A DNA stretch of 64,000 nucleotides from NCBI RefSeq assembly GCF_022662105.1, contig NZ_JAKMCP010000002.1, forward strand, positions 806,001 through 870,000, given 5' to 3'. Every line of letters starts with the position of its first letter. The stretch's first letter is position 1. This DNA comes from Aestuariivivens sediminis (lineage in GTDB: Bacteria; Bacteroidota; Bacteroidia; Flavobacteriales; Flavobacteriaceae). The notes below the pieces were generated by a model, which had not been told where the DNA came from, did no database searches, and worked only from the letters and a program-made list of their open reading frames with translations. A program made the translations under genes and the position numbers. This document shows positions 36,135 through 45,673 of the stretch, one piece after another.

Positions 36135-37661
36135 TTATGACCCAAAATCATCATTTACAATTTCTTTTATATGTTCATAAACCATTACCATTGCCAAAGT
36201 ATCCAATTTACAGTATTCTAATAAATTATTTCTTGCTTTTTGATAATTCCCTTCGAATTCACCATTGACCATTTGGGTAAAAACAGTACTGGCCATGCCT
36301 CCCTCTTTTATTTCCAAATCTTCATACGACAGTTCAGGAACTAATGCTGGTAACACTGCCTTTATGGAATAACTTCCTTTCATCTCTGGAGTATAATACC
36401 ATTTTTTTTGAAAAGGAATCATTAAATCTTTCAATCTTGAAATGATACTTTTCAATTCAATTGAATATTCTGGATAAATAGATGCGAGGTCATTTAATTT
36501 TCCTCTCTCAAATGAAACATTGTAAACTAAAATATCTCCTGATTCGTCACAATCTTCAATTAATTGCTTTACAAGGGTTTTCCTAGGGTCTATACCAGAA
36601 CTGGTTTGAGCAAGATATTCTCTATGCTCTAAATTTCCAAACTGGTTTCGAATATGGAGCGAATACTGAAATACCAATTGCTGATATGGTCTGCTATTGT
36701 CATAAATTGGTATAGCAGTTGACATAGTCTCAAAATCCAAAAAATGGAGTGGGAAATTCAAATCTTCCAAAAATTCAATGATACTAGACTTATCGATATA
36801 GGTTTTATTATCGAGTTCACTCGTGATCTGCAATAGTTGGTTGGCATTAAATGACGTTACTTCCAAATCAATCTCTTCAAAGGATACAACTCCTTTCTGA
36901 TATAATTCAAACTTCTTTTTGATGTTTAATCGAGAAATATTAAATACGGAATAATCTGGAACATGACTCCAGCAATACCCTTTGAAATCACAATCGTATG
37001 GTTTTGAACAGTGTGGCCCAATATCAATATCTGGAACCTCATCCTGATTAATTACGTTCTTAAAATGCTCAATTTGGTTTGGGATTTTAGAGAGAACCTC
37101 TTGAACTCTATCATAAACAGACTCAATAATGAAGAGTTCATTAATATCCAAACTGCCGTTTTTTAGGTATTGATTATTAATGTAAACTATAGAAATATCC
37201 TTCAGGTCTATCCCTGAATTTATAATGGTATAATATTGAATTGCCGCATCATTTATGTAAACATCCGAAACACTTGTCGAGCTTTTTACCTCATAGGCTT
37301 TCCATTCCTTTTCATCTTTTACCAATATATCTAAGGCGGCAATAACACCATTAAATTGAAAAGTAGCCTCATAGATTATCGATTCCCCATTATATATGTA
37401 ATCTTTGGTTTTAAAAACAGATTCATGAATTTTGAAGTGGCTAGATGGGGAAGCATCTACACCATATGGGAAGAGTTTTTGCGCAATTAAACCGACATTG
37501 GTTCCTTGTGTGAAGATTGCCTGAAGTTGAGGTGACACCTTATCCTTTAATTCGTAATGATGTTTGTAGAGATACAATGACTTTTCACATTGGACCCCTC
37601 TAATGAAGGTTGATTTTGAAAGAACAAACTTTTCCAAAATGATTATTTTGTTGTCATACAA
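36135..37661 (-). CDS. DUF2779 protein: Cas4/AddB-like Fe-S nuclease plus RNase H-like exonuclease
   Basis: A 508-aa protein. The N-terminal half is a PD-(D/E)XK nuclease domain: RGVQCEKSLYLYKH, GVIAALDILVKDE with catalytic Asp, YEVKSST (ExK), QYYTIINSG. A Cys cluster follows (C-x5-C-x5-C, HCSKPYDCDFKGYCW) which, with the N-terminal Cys, makes an AddB/Cas4-type 4Fe-4S site. The C-terminal half is the DUF2779 RNase H-like fold: LHFLDFET, LVYNVSFERGKL and LLEYCKLDTLAMV, with the DEDD-type acids. It probably degrades DNA exonucleolytically. It heads a three-gene block with two HEPN-like proteins. Confidence 0.78.
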   Translation of the reverse strand: MYDNKIIILEKFVLSKSTFIRGVQCEKSLYLYKHHYELKDKVSPQLQAIFTQGTNVGLIAQKLFPYGVDASPSSHFKIHESVFKTKDYIYNGESIIYEATFQFNGVIAALDILVKDEKEWKAYEVKSSTSVSDVYINDAAIQYYTIINSGIDLKDISIVYINNQYLKNGSLDINELFIIESVYDRVQEVLSKIPNQIEHFKNVINQDEVPDIDIGPHCSKPYDCDFKGYCWSHVPDYSVFNISRLNIKKKFELYQKGVVSFEEIDLEVTSFNANQLLQITSELDNKTYIDKSSIIEFLEDLNFPLHFLDFETMSTAIPIYDNSRPYQQLVFQYSLHIRNQFGNLEHREYLAQTSSGIDPRKTLVKQLIEDCDESGDILVYNVSFERGKLNDLASIYPEYSIELKSIISRLKDLMIPFQKKWYYTPEMKGSYSIKAVLPALVPELSYEDLEIKEGGMASTVFTQMVNGEFEGNYQKARNNLLEYCKLDTLAMVMVYEHIKEIVNDDFGS

Positions 37662-37778
37662 TTTAGCGCTTTTTTAAGAATTTATATCCTCTCACTCTCC
37701 TAGTTTTAAAAAAAACAATATAGTTTTACAGGCTTCCTTGAGTCTGCAACCTAATCGCCAGAAAGGGCTCTATATTGT

Positions 37779-38006
37779 TCATACATTATCAAATTCAGAA
37801 GGTTCAATGGAAGCAAAATTTTTTTTACAAAGATTTGTAGAATTCAAAAAAGGCATTGGGGTGATGATGAAATATCTTGAAGAAGGAATATCGTTCAAGC
37901 AAAAGCTTAAATTTTTGACTTCCTCCTTTTGCTTGGCAAAACCCGTCTGCCTCAATGTATAGACCTTGATTTCATTGTAAATATGGGCCCGAATAGCATC
38001 TCTTTT
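37779..38006 (-). pseudogene. Unidentified gene relic between PP2C and DUF2779 genes
   Basis: On the minus strand an open frame bounded by stops reads KRDAIRAHIYNEIKVYTLRQ and continues with typical protein sequence to ASIEPSEFDNV and TGA at 37781-37779. There is no start codon. Just beyond its stop, AACAATATAG (minus) and its inverse complement about 60 bases away form an inverted repeat (around 37708-37780). It looks like the tail of a lost gene at a recombination junction; family unknown. Confidence 0.35.
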
Positions 38007-38030
38007 TTAATAGATCCTTATTTAATTTTA

Positions 38031-38738
38031 TCAAAAATTAGTAATTGCTATAAGTGAGTAATTATCCTTTGCAACATCATGCAATACATCTTCTATTGCC
38101 AATACATTTTTATCAATAAAATCAGAGTTTGATAACATTCTCTCAATCTGCAATCCATTTAATTTATCATGAACTCCGTCAGAACAAATTATCAAAACAT
38201 CATCTTTTTCTGGATTAATAACTTCGAAATAATCCATTTCAGACTTTTTCAAATCTCCTTGAATTGATCTTGTGACTACATGTTTTATGTTCTTGATTCT
38301 CTCTGGTTCAACATAAGAGTTAATTTGGATTAATTCATTAACTAAACTATGAGGCTTAGATTCCTTTATTAACTTGTTATTTCTAAAATGAAATATTTTT
38401 ACATCTCCTACCCAAAAGCAAATTATCTTATCAATCATTACTATTGAACCTGCCAATGTTGCTCCTGATTTATACCCCGCTATTTGTTGATATTGTCTAA
38501 TAGCTAGATTAGCCTTATTAATGGCCTTTTGAATGTCTTTAGGTATAATTTCTTTTAAAGTATTCAAATAAGTAGATATACTTTCCACAATCATCGATGC
38601 CGCATTTTCGCCATCTTCATACCCACCCATTCCGTCAGCTATTAAAAATAATTCAGAATAATTTTTTAAGCTTTCAATATGGATTTTGTCCTCATTTACA
38701 CTCCGACTTCCTTTATGTGAAAAAGTTGAATATTTCAT
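38031..38738 (-). CDS. PP2C-type protein serine/threonine phosphatase
   Basis: A 235-aa minimal PP2C. Motif 1 is SVNEDKI (E16-D17), motif 2 is ADGMGGYEDGE (D35, G36), motif 8 is IICSDGVHDKL (metal Asp about 186) and the end is KDNYSLIAI (DN pair). These are all the metal-binding acids needed for activity. The ATG overlaps the stop of the giant ATPase gene by 4 bases (ATGA). Last gene of the seven-gene operon headed by the winged-helix gene. It probably reverses phosphorylation by the tandem-kinase protein encoded four genes upstream. Confidence 0.88.
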   Translation of the reverse strand: MKYSTFSHKGSRSVNEDKIHIESLKNYSELFLIADGMGGYEDGENAASMIVESISTYLNTLKEIIPKDIQKAINKANLAIRQYQQIAGYKSGATLAGSIVMIDKIICFWVGDVKIFHFRNNKLIKESKPHSLVNELIQINSYVEPERIKNIKHVVTRSIQGDLKKSEMDYFEVINPEKDDVLIICSDGVHDKLNGLQIERMLSNSDFIDKNVLAIEDVLHDVAKDNYSLIAITNF

Positions 38739-41700
38739 GTGTTGCCCGTAGCTTGTATTGTACCTCCACCATGTTTAGTAACACGAGGTCTAGTTGAAAT
38801 CTTAATTGGCCTATGTGTAATTCCTTTTTCTGTTGCCTTTGTAGACCATAAAAACCCTTCTCCTGGAGTCAATGTACTCATGTCATTTGAAGTCAATGCA
38901 GATAACTGCGTAATGGACTTCTGAACATGTTTAAGCCATTGTGGACTATTGAATTTATGTAAAAGTACTACTGAACTTAATTCAATTATCTCGTTAGGAA
39001 GACTAGGTGGGTCTTGGCTGGCAATCATTATGCTTACACCTTTGTGTCTCATTTCACGTATAGCCGTTACTATATGGTTAGTTAGATCCTTATTATTCAT
39101 ATATTTATGCGCTTCATCAAAGACAATGAACTTATTAAAATGTTTATTATCTATTTTTTTTACAGATGAAAATATATTTAACATAATCACAAATAATCCA
39201 AGAGCCTCGTCTTTTACAATAAACTCATCTCTTAGGTCAACTATAATAAGTCTTCCGGGATTTAGGGTTTCGCGTAATAAATAATCATCATCAATATACT
39301 CTCGGGCAAAACTTAACTTCTGTCTAGCTAAAGCCTTTTGTGAATTTGAAAGCAGTTCCGAATCTTCTACACTTTGCGTTATGGCATCTATTGTTATGTT
39401 TCTTCGATGTTGCTTCATTATCGATTTGAGCTGTTTAATGTAGGTAGAATCGTTTCCAATAGCTCCAAGCAAAAACATCCAATCTTGAATATTTAATTCT
39501 TGAGAGTTAAATGCTATAGGTAGAACTGTTACGGATGGAAACTCCTCTTGGCGTTCCTCAATTTTATCTCTAGGAGTAAGAATAATTATATCTTCAATAC
39601 GATCTGGATTTGCTCCATATCTTTCTTTTAATTTCGCAAGTTCTGATTGTTCATCATTTGGGTAAATCATTGAGGTAAACTCAGGTTCATAATCTATACT
39701 TTCACTGTAATGAAATATTACACCCGCTAGTGGTGATGGCAACTTGTTAATGGAACTAAACTGTTTTAAGACCATTTCCGTTATTGATCCAATAGTATAA
39801 CTTTTTCCTCCACCTTGCACTCCAAAAAGACTTATGGTATTAGTGCCGCTTATATCAATTGCAATTTTTTTACCGTGATTACTTTCCCCTAAAATTCCAA
39901 ATTGTGCGCTTGGTCCACTCTTTCCAATTAAAATATCAAATTTTGGCAATGTATATTCTTGAACTGCATTTACATTCGAATTATCTAAATCTATTTTTTG
40001 TTCCAAATCAATTTCATTCTCCACTTTTGGAATAGACGAGGAAATGTCAGACTCGGAGCTGTCTAATGTTGTCGGAGTGTTCTGCCCATCATGCATGATG
40101 TGGGACTTTACTTTTTCCAGAATAGGAATAAGCTTTTTGCGATATCCAATGGTCTCCTCTAATTCATTATTTAGTATACCATCTTCAAGACGTCGTGTGT
40201 TTAGATCAGAATCCGGATCTAATATTTCTGTAATTAATCCTTTTCCAAATGTAAAAAATGTAATATCATCCAATTCTTCTTTGCTATGTTTTTTGGAAGC
40301 TGAAAAATCATATATTAATCCTAGCTTTTTAAACTTTAAACTAAAGCCATCATCTAAAGTTTGAAGAAATTTTAAATAGTCAAAATAATTTTTTTCTTCT
40401 AAATATTCATATCGATATGCACGTTCAATATAAAATGTTAATAAGGACTTAAATTCTTTATTTTTCAATTCTCTATCCAGTCGATCAAATGCAATTTCAA
40501 ATTCTGGATCAAAATGGGATCTCAATGCTGTTATTGTATTCCTAATTTGGCTTACCATTTTCTCTTTCAATTCAATTTTCTCAGTATTTCCTATCGACTT
40601 TCTGCACTTAATCTCAATTACTGTAATCAGAATCTCTCTTTTTTCCGTATCAATTGTTAATAAAAGATTATCCGCCCTGCTCTTACTTTCTGTAGGTAGT
40701 TTTTCAAATAGATTTCGATGTAAATCTATTGGTAATAAAAATGAATCATTCAGAAATTCCTTTTTCTCTAATACACGCTTTGTAAATGCCGAGCCAATTA
40801 CTTCAAACGCTTTATTTTTAGAAGAATTTAACTGTAAAACCAATGAACTACTTACTGCCCTTAAATCTTCAAGAAGTATTTTTATACGTTCTTTATCCTT
40901 ATCACTATGTACGTCAAGATCGAACTCTTCAAAATGAGGTCCTAACAAGCCAATTATTTCAGATGTTGGTCTAGTTGTAAGGTAAGATGAAATACCTGAT
41001 ACTTCTTCTCCTGGGATGTAATCCAACAAAAAAGGTACGCGACCATCTCGAGAGGGTTGATCAAATATCTGTGGTCCTAAATTTTTATCGAATGTTATGA
41101 CCCAATCAGAATTATCATGTAAGTGACTTAGCAATACTTTATCTTTTTCACTAAGTCTGAGTTGTGTCGAAGGAATTGAGTTCGTGGGTTTTGATGCCAA
41201 TGATCCAGCAATAAATGATTGCATAAAATTGAATAAATCGATCGAATATTGCCCTGTAGAACCATACTTTACTTGTAGCTTATTAGTAGTAACGTACCGA
41301 TTCCATTTTATATGCTTAGAATCCTCAGTTGTAGAGATATTCGAATCTACAATAACACCATTAAGGTAGAAGTTTTTGAACCTATTAATAGGTTTTATAA
41401 GCTCAATTGTTATAGGAAAGGGACTAATTAAAAACGATAAATGTGAGGTAAACCTAGAGGGGGTTTTTAAGTAATCAGATATAGAATTAATTGAAAATCT
41501 TAATTTTGGAAATAACCTGTTTCTAGATGGCTGTGAAAATGCCTCGGCTTCTTCTGATACGGTACTTTCTGGATTGATTAATTCTTTCAATGATTTACCA
41601 TGGTCAACAATGTTTTCTTCTCCCTTAAAAAGCCTAATTTCATATTTTACCTTAGTAAAAATTTTATCTTTTTCAAGTTCAATTAATGTATTAGCAAAAA

Positions 41701-44107
41701 TATCTGTATCACCAGCATTAAATAAATTGATTATAAGTTTATCAGCATATGGATGCTGCAAAAGATAATTTTGAATATGTTTTAAAACCAATTTTTGATT
41801 GACCTCAGAATCAACATAATTGCTTTTAGCAATATTAAACTGTTCACGGAGGTAATATTTCATTTGTCGTGATAGTGATGTCATCCCTGCCTTATGCTCA
41901 TCTTGAATCACATCTAGATAAAGGCCCCATCCGAATGACAACTCACCAGCATAGCTAAACCCACGAATATTTTTTGAATCCACAAATACTAATGGATTAT
42001 TTGTTACTGTAATATCTCCATCAAATAATTTGTCAAGATTGTTAGACCAAGTTTTAACATAGTTTGGATTCTCTAAAGTTTTTATTTCCCAATTATCAAA
42101 AAGTTCCATTAAATTCAAATGCCACGACAGTCTTAATGGGTGTAAAGGAGACATTAATAGAGATTCTGAAAATTCTCCATTAGGAAGCTTAACTCTGATC
42201 TTGGTTAAATCTAATAATTGGAACTCTATTAAAACCTTACTGCTTTCGACTTTACCTTCATCAGATAAATTTGGATTATTAACTTCTTCATCTAGTTTAC
42301 TTATCCAATCCCTAAAAATAAAGAGATAATCTTCAAGCTCTTTCTTACAATTAAATAGGTCACATGATTCAAAAATTCCAGTGTTTTTATCATTCGAATT
42401 TTTGATTCTCCTAAACAACTTTGAACGCGCCTTCCTGAGCTCTACCGGCACGATATTATTAATATCACTATCAACAAACTCAATGTAATCATATCCTTGA
42501 GCTAAGGTGTTAGGATGTAATCTAGCTGTTATATATCCAAATTGCTCATCGTGATTAAGAAACACCTCCTCAATAATTTTAAGTTTTTCCGAAACATTAA
42601 TTTGATAATTATGTTTGTTAGAATAACTAATATAAAAGACGGCATTATGTCTTGACTTGTTCTGTAACCAGTGGTTAGAATTCTGAACAGGTTCAGGAAT
42701 ATTCTGGTCCTCACCGTTTTTAAAAAGATCTATTCTATATTTAAAATAGGCTTGTAATACATTGTGAAGTTTGTCTTTTTTCTGATTGTCTTCAACGTCT
42801 ATTTCATCCTCCACTATAAAATCAAAGTCATCAGAATCACAAGTGAGTTTATATGGAAAGTCTGACTTCTGGGTTTCTTCATTTTCAGCCTTGATTTTTA
42901 AATATTCCTGATGGATTTTATGTTCTTTAAAATCATCATCATAGTTTAAAGTGTTACCGTGCTCATCCTCTGCTACAACTTTAAGAAAATACGAGCCTTC
43001 ATCAATCATACTTGAATTGAGCTCAACAGTTACCTCTCTGTAAGGTCTATTTGAATATGAATTTTTGGCTTTTCTTAAATCAGAAATTTCTTCACCTGAC
43101 TCTCCATCTACCGCCATTAATACCACTCTGAAATATTTTAAATCAATAATATCTTTTGCAGGCGGCTGTGTACTAAATCTGATTTTCAACTTTGAAGTTG
43201 ATCCCGTTGGAGATTCCAAAATTCTTCTTCCTGCTTCTATTTTTAAGTTTTTAGATTTAATATCTTCCACAATAAGCTTCACATGTTCAAAATCTAAATC
43301 TGGAATATCCCAATTAGCAAAATTCAAACTGGGGTATTTTCTCAAAATTAAATCACATATTTCTTTTTCATTTCGAACATTATTCTCATCTTTTAAAAAT
43401 TGAATTATCTGCTTCTGAATCGAATTAGTTTTTAAAGGTAGATCTGAAATTCTATCATATAAAGGCCTATTGAATTCGGTAAGTAACTTTATACATTCAT
43501 TATTGAAATTTAATCTAGATCTTATTTTTTCTTTCTCTAACAATAAATTTTTATCAGGAATAAGACCTAATACTCCTAATAGGTTACCAATATTATTCTT
43601 AGTATATCCTTGATTTTCTAATTCCAATAGATAATAAATAATATCTGTGGTCTTGTCATCGCCAAAATCCAAATATTTAATAATATCATTCTCTATATGT
43701 GATTTGTATTCTATTGGAATCTTTTTAATTAATTTTCTTTTTAATTGGTTTTCAACTCCTTTTAATGAAATTTCTTTAAACGTAGCATTTCCATAAGAGT
43801 CTTCTGCTGCTGTTCTACTATTAGAGGGAATAATAACAAGCAAAGGATTAGTTTGATTATTTCTATATTCTATTAATTTGGTTGCAGAAATAAACATTTC
43901 ATGGTCAGACTCTTTTTCAGAGATTACAAAAGTGTCAACATTGTCATGCTTTTCATTAATAAGTTCCCAAAGAAGACAGGACTCTTTTAGTCCAAGACCA
44001 CTAATTTTCATGCAATGACCTGGAATATTTTTTTCAAGATCCTTGGCATATAACTCTAAAATAATTTCTATTATTTCTTTGTAATATTTGTCAATAGAAT
44101 TAATCAT
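38735..44107 (-). CDS. Giant HerA/FtsK-like ATPase (1790 aa) with embedded nuclease-like motif
   Basis: The ATPase core is C-terminal: Walker A GVQGGGKSYT (about 1432), Walker B KFIVFDEAHKY (about 1662), and IASQDPPSLPNEI with the arginine region typical of HerA/DUF87 hexameric translocases. About residues 1140-1170 carry RADNLLLTID...VIEIKCR (E1165, K1167), the D-ExK pattern of PD-(D/E)XK nucleases. The N-terminal 1100 residues are helical and beta-rich with no recognised domain. Overall size and order recall DptH-type restriction ATPases. It overlaps both neighbouring genes by 4 bases. It probably moves along and cuts or displaces unmodified DNA in the defence system. Confidence 0.75.
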   Translation of the reverse strand: MINSIDKYYKEIIEIILELYAKDLEKNIPGHCMKISGLGLKESCLLWELINEKHDNVDTFVISEKESDHEMFISATKLIEYRNNQTNPLLVIIPSNSRTAAEDSYGNATFKEISLKGVENQLKRKLIKKIPIEYKSHIENDIIKYLDFGDDKTTDIIYYLLELENQGYTKNNIGNLLGVLGLIPDKNLLLEKEKIRSRLNFNNECIKLLTEFNRPLYDRISDLPLKTNSIQKQIIQFLKDENNVRNEKEICDLILRKYPSLNFANWDIPDLDFEHVKLIVEDIKSKNLKIEAGRRILESPTGSTSKLKIRFSTQPPAKDIIDLKYFRVVLMAVDGESGEEISDLRKAKNSYSNRPYREVTVELNSSMIDEGSYFLKVVAEDEHGNTLNYDDDFKEHKIHQEYLKIKAENEETQKSDFPYKLTCDSDDFDFIVEDEIDVEDNQKKDKLHNVLQAYFKYRIDLFKNGEDQNIPEPVQNSNHWLQNKSRHNAVFYISYSNKHNYQINVSEKLKIIEEVFLNHDEQFGYITARLHPNTLAQGYDYIEFVDSDINNIVPVELRKARSKLFRRIKNSNDKNTGIFESCDLFNCKKELEDYLFIFRDWISKLDEEVNNPNLSDEGKVESSKVLIEFQLLDLTKIRVKLPNGEFSESLLMSPLHPLRLSWHLNLMELFDNWEIKTLENPNYVKTWSNNLDKLFDGDITVTNNPLVFVDSKNIRGFSYAGELSFGWGLYLDVIQDEHKAGMTSLSRQMKYYLREQFNIAKSNYVDSEVNQKLVLKHIQNYLLQHPYADKLIINLFNAGDTDIFANTLIELEKDKIFTKVKYEIRLFKGEENIVDHGKSLKELINPESTVSEEAEAFSQPSRNRLFPKLRFSINSISDYLKTPSRFTSHLSFLISPFPITIELIKPINRFKNFYLNGVIVDSNISTTEDSKHIKWNRYVTTNKLQVKYGSTGQYSIDLFNFMQSFIAGSLASKPTNSIPSTQLRLSEKDKVLLSHLHDNSDWVITFDKNLGPQIFDQPSRDGRVPFLLDYIPGEEVSGISSYLTTRPTSEIIGLLGPHFEEFDLDVHSDKDKERIKILLEDLRAVSSSLVLQLNSSKNKAFEVIGSAFTKRVLEKKEFLNDSFLLPIDLHRNLFEKLPTESKSRADNLLLTIDTEKREILITVIEIKCRKSIGNTEKIELKEKMVSQIRNTITALRSHFDPEFEIAFDRLDRELKNKEFKSLLTFYIERAYRYEYLEEKNYFDYLKFLQTLDDGFSLKFKKLGLIYDFSASKKHSKEELDDITFFTFGKGLITEILDPDSDLNTRRLEDGILNNELEETIGYRKKLIPILEKVKSHIMHDGQNTPTTLDSSESDISSSIPKVENEIDLEQKIDLDNSNVNAVQEYTLPKFDILIGKSGPSAQFGILGESNHGKKIAIDISGTNTISLFGVQGGGKSYTIGSITEMVLKQFSSINKLPSPLAGVIFHYSESIDYEPEFTSMIYPNDEQSELAKLKERYGANPDRIEDIIILTPRDKIEERQEEFPSVTVLPIAFNSQELNIQDWMFLLGAIGNDSTYIKQLKSIMKQHRRNITIDAITQSVEDSELLSNSQKALARQKLSFAREYIDDDYLLRETLNPGRLIIVDLRDEFIVKDEALGLFVIMLNIFSSVKKIDNKHFNKFIVFDEAHKYMNNKDLTNHIVTAIREMRHKGVSIMIASQDPPSLPNEIIELSSVVLLHKFNSPQWLKHVQKSITQLSALTSNDMSTLTPGEGFLWSTKATEKGITHRPIKISTRPRVTKHGGGTIQATGNT

Positions 44108-45672
44108 TTTAATTCAGATTTAAGTTCGTAGCGCGGTCTAATTCTTTGTAATATATATGCGTCGCTCAAGTCATTGTAAAAACCAATTTGCCTTAACTTT
44201 TGTTTAAATGCTTCTACGTTTTCCCGATACGCTATATGTGTGATTAAATCAGCATTTTTAAACCTTTCCTCCTCAAGTCCGTTTATAATAAGTCCATATC
44301 TTGTTTTAAGAATATTCATTAATTCTTCTATAGAAAGTGATTGTGTAGTGAATTTATCTCCATCAGACTTTAAGACTAATATTTGAACAAGTGTTTCAAG
44401 TAATCGAGTGCCTAATACAAAACGTCTAGGATGTTTTTTACTTCTACCTTGAGCCAAAAATCCTCTGTCATTATTTTTTTGAGATAGATTGTCAATAAGT
44501 TGAACGTGAAATCTATAATTATAAGCCCCTCTTACCTTTAAAATTAATTCTATATATCGATTAAAATATGTGTCTTCATACTTCATTATATCATCTACAA
44601 GTAGTTTGTCTTCATTTATTAGAGAATTGTAAAGATTGTCCCATTGTAATTCAAAATATATTTCAAACTCAGTGGTTTTATTTTTAAGGGCTTGAAGTGC
44701 TCGACTAAGATTATTAGAGTTATTCTTATCTAATTTTAATCTCCTCAATGCCGCATTAATCATATAAGTGCATTTTATATACTCGTACATGCCATTGAAT
44801 AAATACTCGGTATCAGAAATAGCGATTTTAGAGATATTACTTTCGAAATCATCGGTGACATCAATAACAATATTCCAGTTATCCTTAACATCAATAGTTC
44901 CTTGTTCCACCATTTTTGGTAAAAGATGAATTACCTTCTGTGAATAAATTGACAAATGGAATGAAGTGACTGTCTTTAAATAATCAATTAAAACATTCCT
45001 TGGCATTAACCGCTTATATACTAGAAGTCTTCTAACATCATCACAATACAACTTTGATTGTTCCAAGAGTAATGGACGGATCTGATTTAATGTAGAATTA
45101 GTGTCCAGAAATCCTGGTTTAATGTTTTTTATTAAATGTAATAAGCCTAAGCTGTCAACATCTAAGACCTTACCAATATCAATCTTATCTGTAATTGGAT
45201 CCCAACCTTCCATTAAAAAGCTTTTTAAATCCTCCTTTACTTGAGGATTAGTTCCGAGCATTAAATAAACTTGATCTGCAGTGTTATAATCTCTTGTGTT
45301 TGGAGAATTCCTCACTCTATAAGATTCCAGGTGAATCGGTCTTAAAGAGGAAATTTTTTCTTTATCGATTTTTCCTCTATATACCATATTAACCAGGTTG
45401 CTTCTCAACCAAAGTTCAGTAGCTTCAGGATAATCAGAAAATCCAGAAACCTCACCTTCATTTTCTAATTGAGAAAACACTTCTTTTAAATTGTTAAGTT
45501 CAATAAAGGTCTTGCTACCCGCTCTTGCTCGCTGTCTTGGCCTAATACCATTATGCCTTAAAAGCATAAATAAATTTACTAGAGTATTATCGATGTTTAT
45601 TGCCTTCGCGTCTACAGTAAAAATGAGCTCATTTCGAAATAAACTTTCGTCCTTATTTAATTTTATAGCCAT
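44104..45672 (-). CDS. Unknown defence-operon protein (522 aa)
   Basis: A mostly alpha-helical 522-aa protein without a recognised domain. It begins with a short strand-helix part (ELIFTVDAKAINIDN), then HNGIRPRQRARAGSKTFIE (about 39-58), a very basic loop that could touch nucleic acid. A long run of helices follows, rich in Leu/Asn/Lys, and it ends RIRPRYELKSELK. It starts one base after the kinase gene's stop and its own stop overlaps the ATPase start (ATGA). It is therefore translated with both and is likely a fixed partner of the ATPase or kinase. Confidence 0.75.
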   Translation of the reverse strand: MAIKLNKDESLFRNELIFTVDAKAINIDNTLVNLFMLLRHNGIRPRQRARAGSKTFIELNNLKEVFSQLENEGEVSGFSDYPEATELWLRSNLVNMVYRGKIDKEKISSLRPIHLESYRVRNSPNTRDYNTADQVYLMLGTNPQVKEDLKSFLMEGWDPITDKIDIGKVLDVDSLGLLHLIKNIKPGFLDTNSTLNQIRPLLLEQSKLYCDDVRRLLVYKRLMPRNVLIDYLKTVTSFHLSIYSQKVIHLLPKMVEQGTIDVKDNWNIVIDVTDDFESNISKIAISDTEYLFNGMYEYIKCTYMINAALRRLKLDKNNSNNLSRALQALKNKTTEFEIYFELQWDNLYNSLINEDKLLVDDIMKYEDTYFNRYIELILKVRGAYNYRFHVQLIDNLSQKNNDRGFLAQGRSKKHPRRFVLGTRLLETLVQILVLKSDGDKFTTQSLSIEELMNILKTRYGLIINGLEEERFKNADLITHIAYRENVEAFKQKLRQIGFYNDLSDAYILQRIRPRYELKSELK

Positions 45673-45673
45673 A

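Noticed and set aside
37738-37962. Plus-strand 74-codon ORF
   Set aside because: It lies opposite a minus-strand relic that looks more protein-like, and matches no family.
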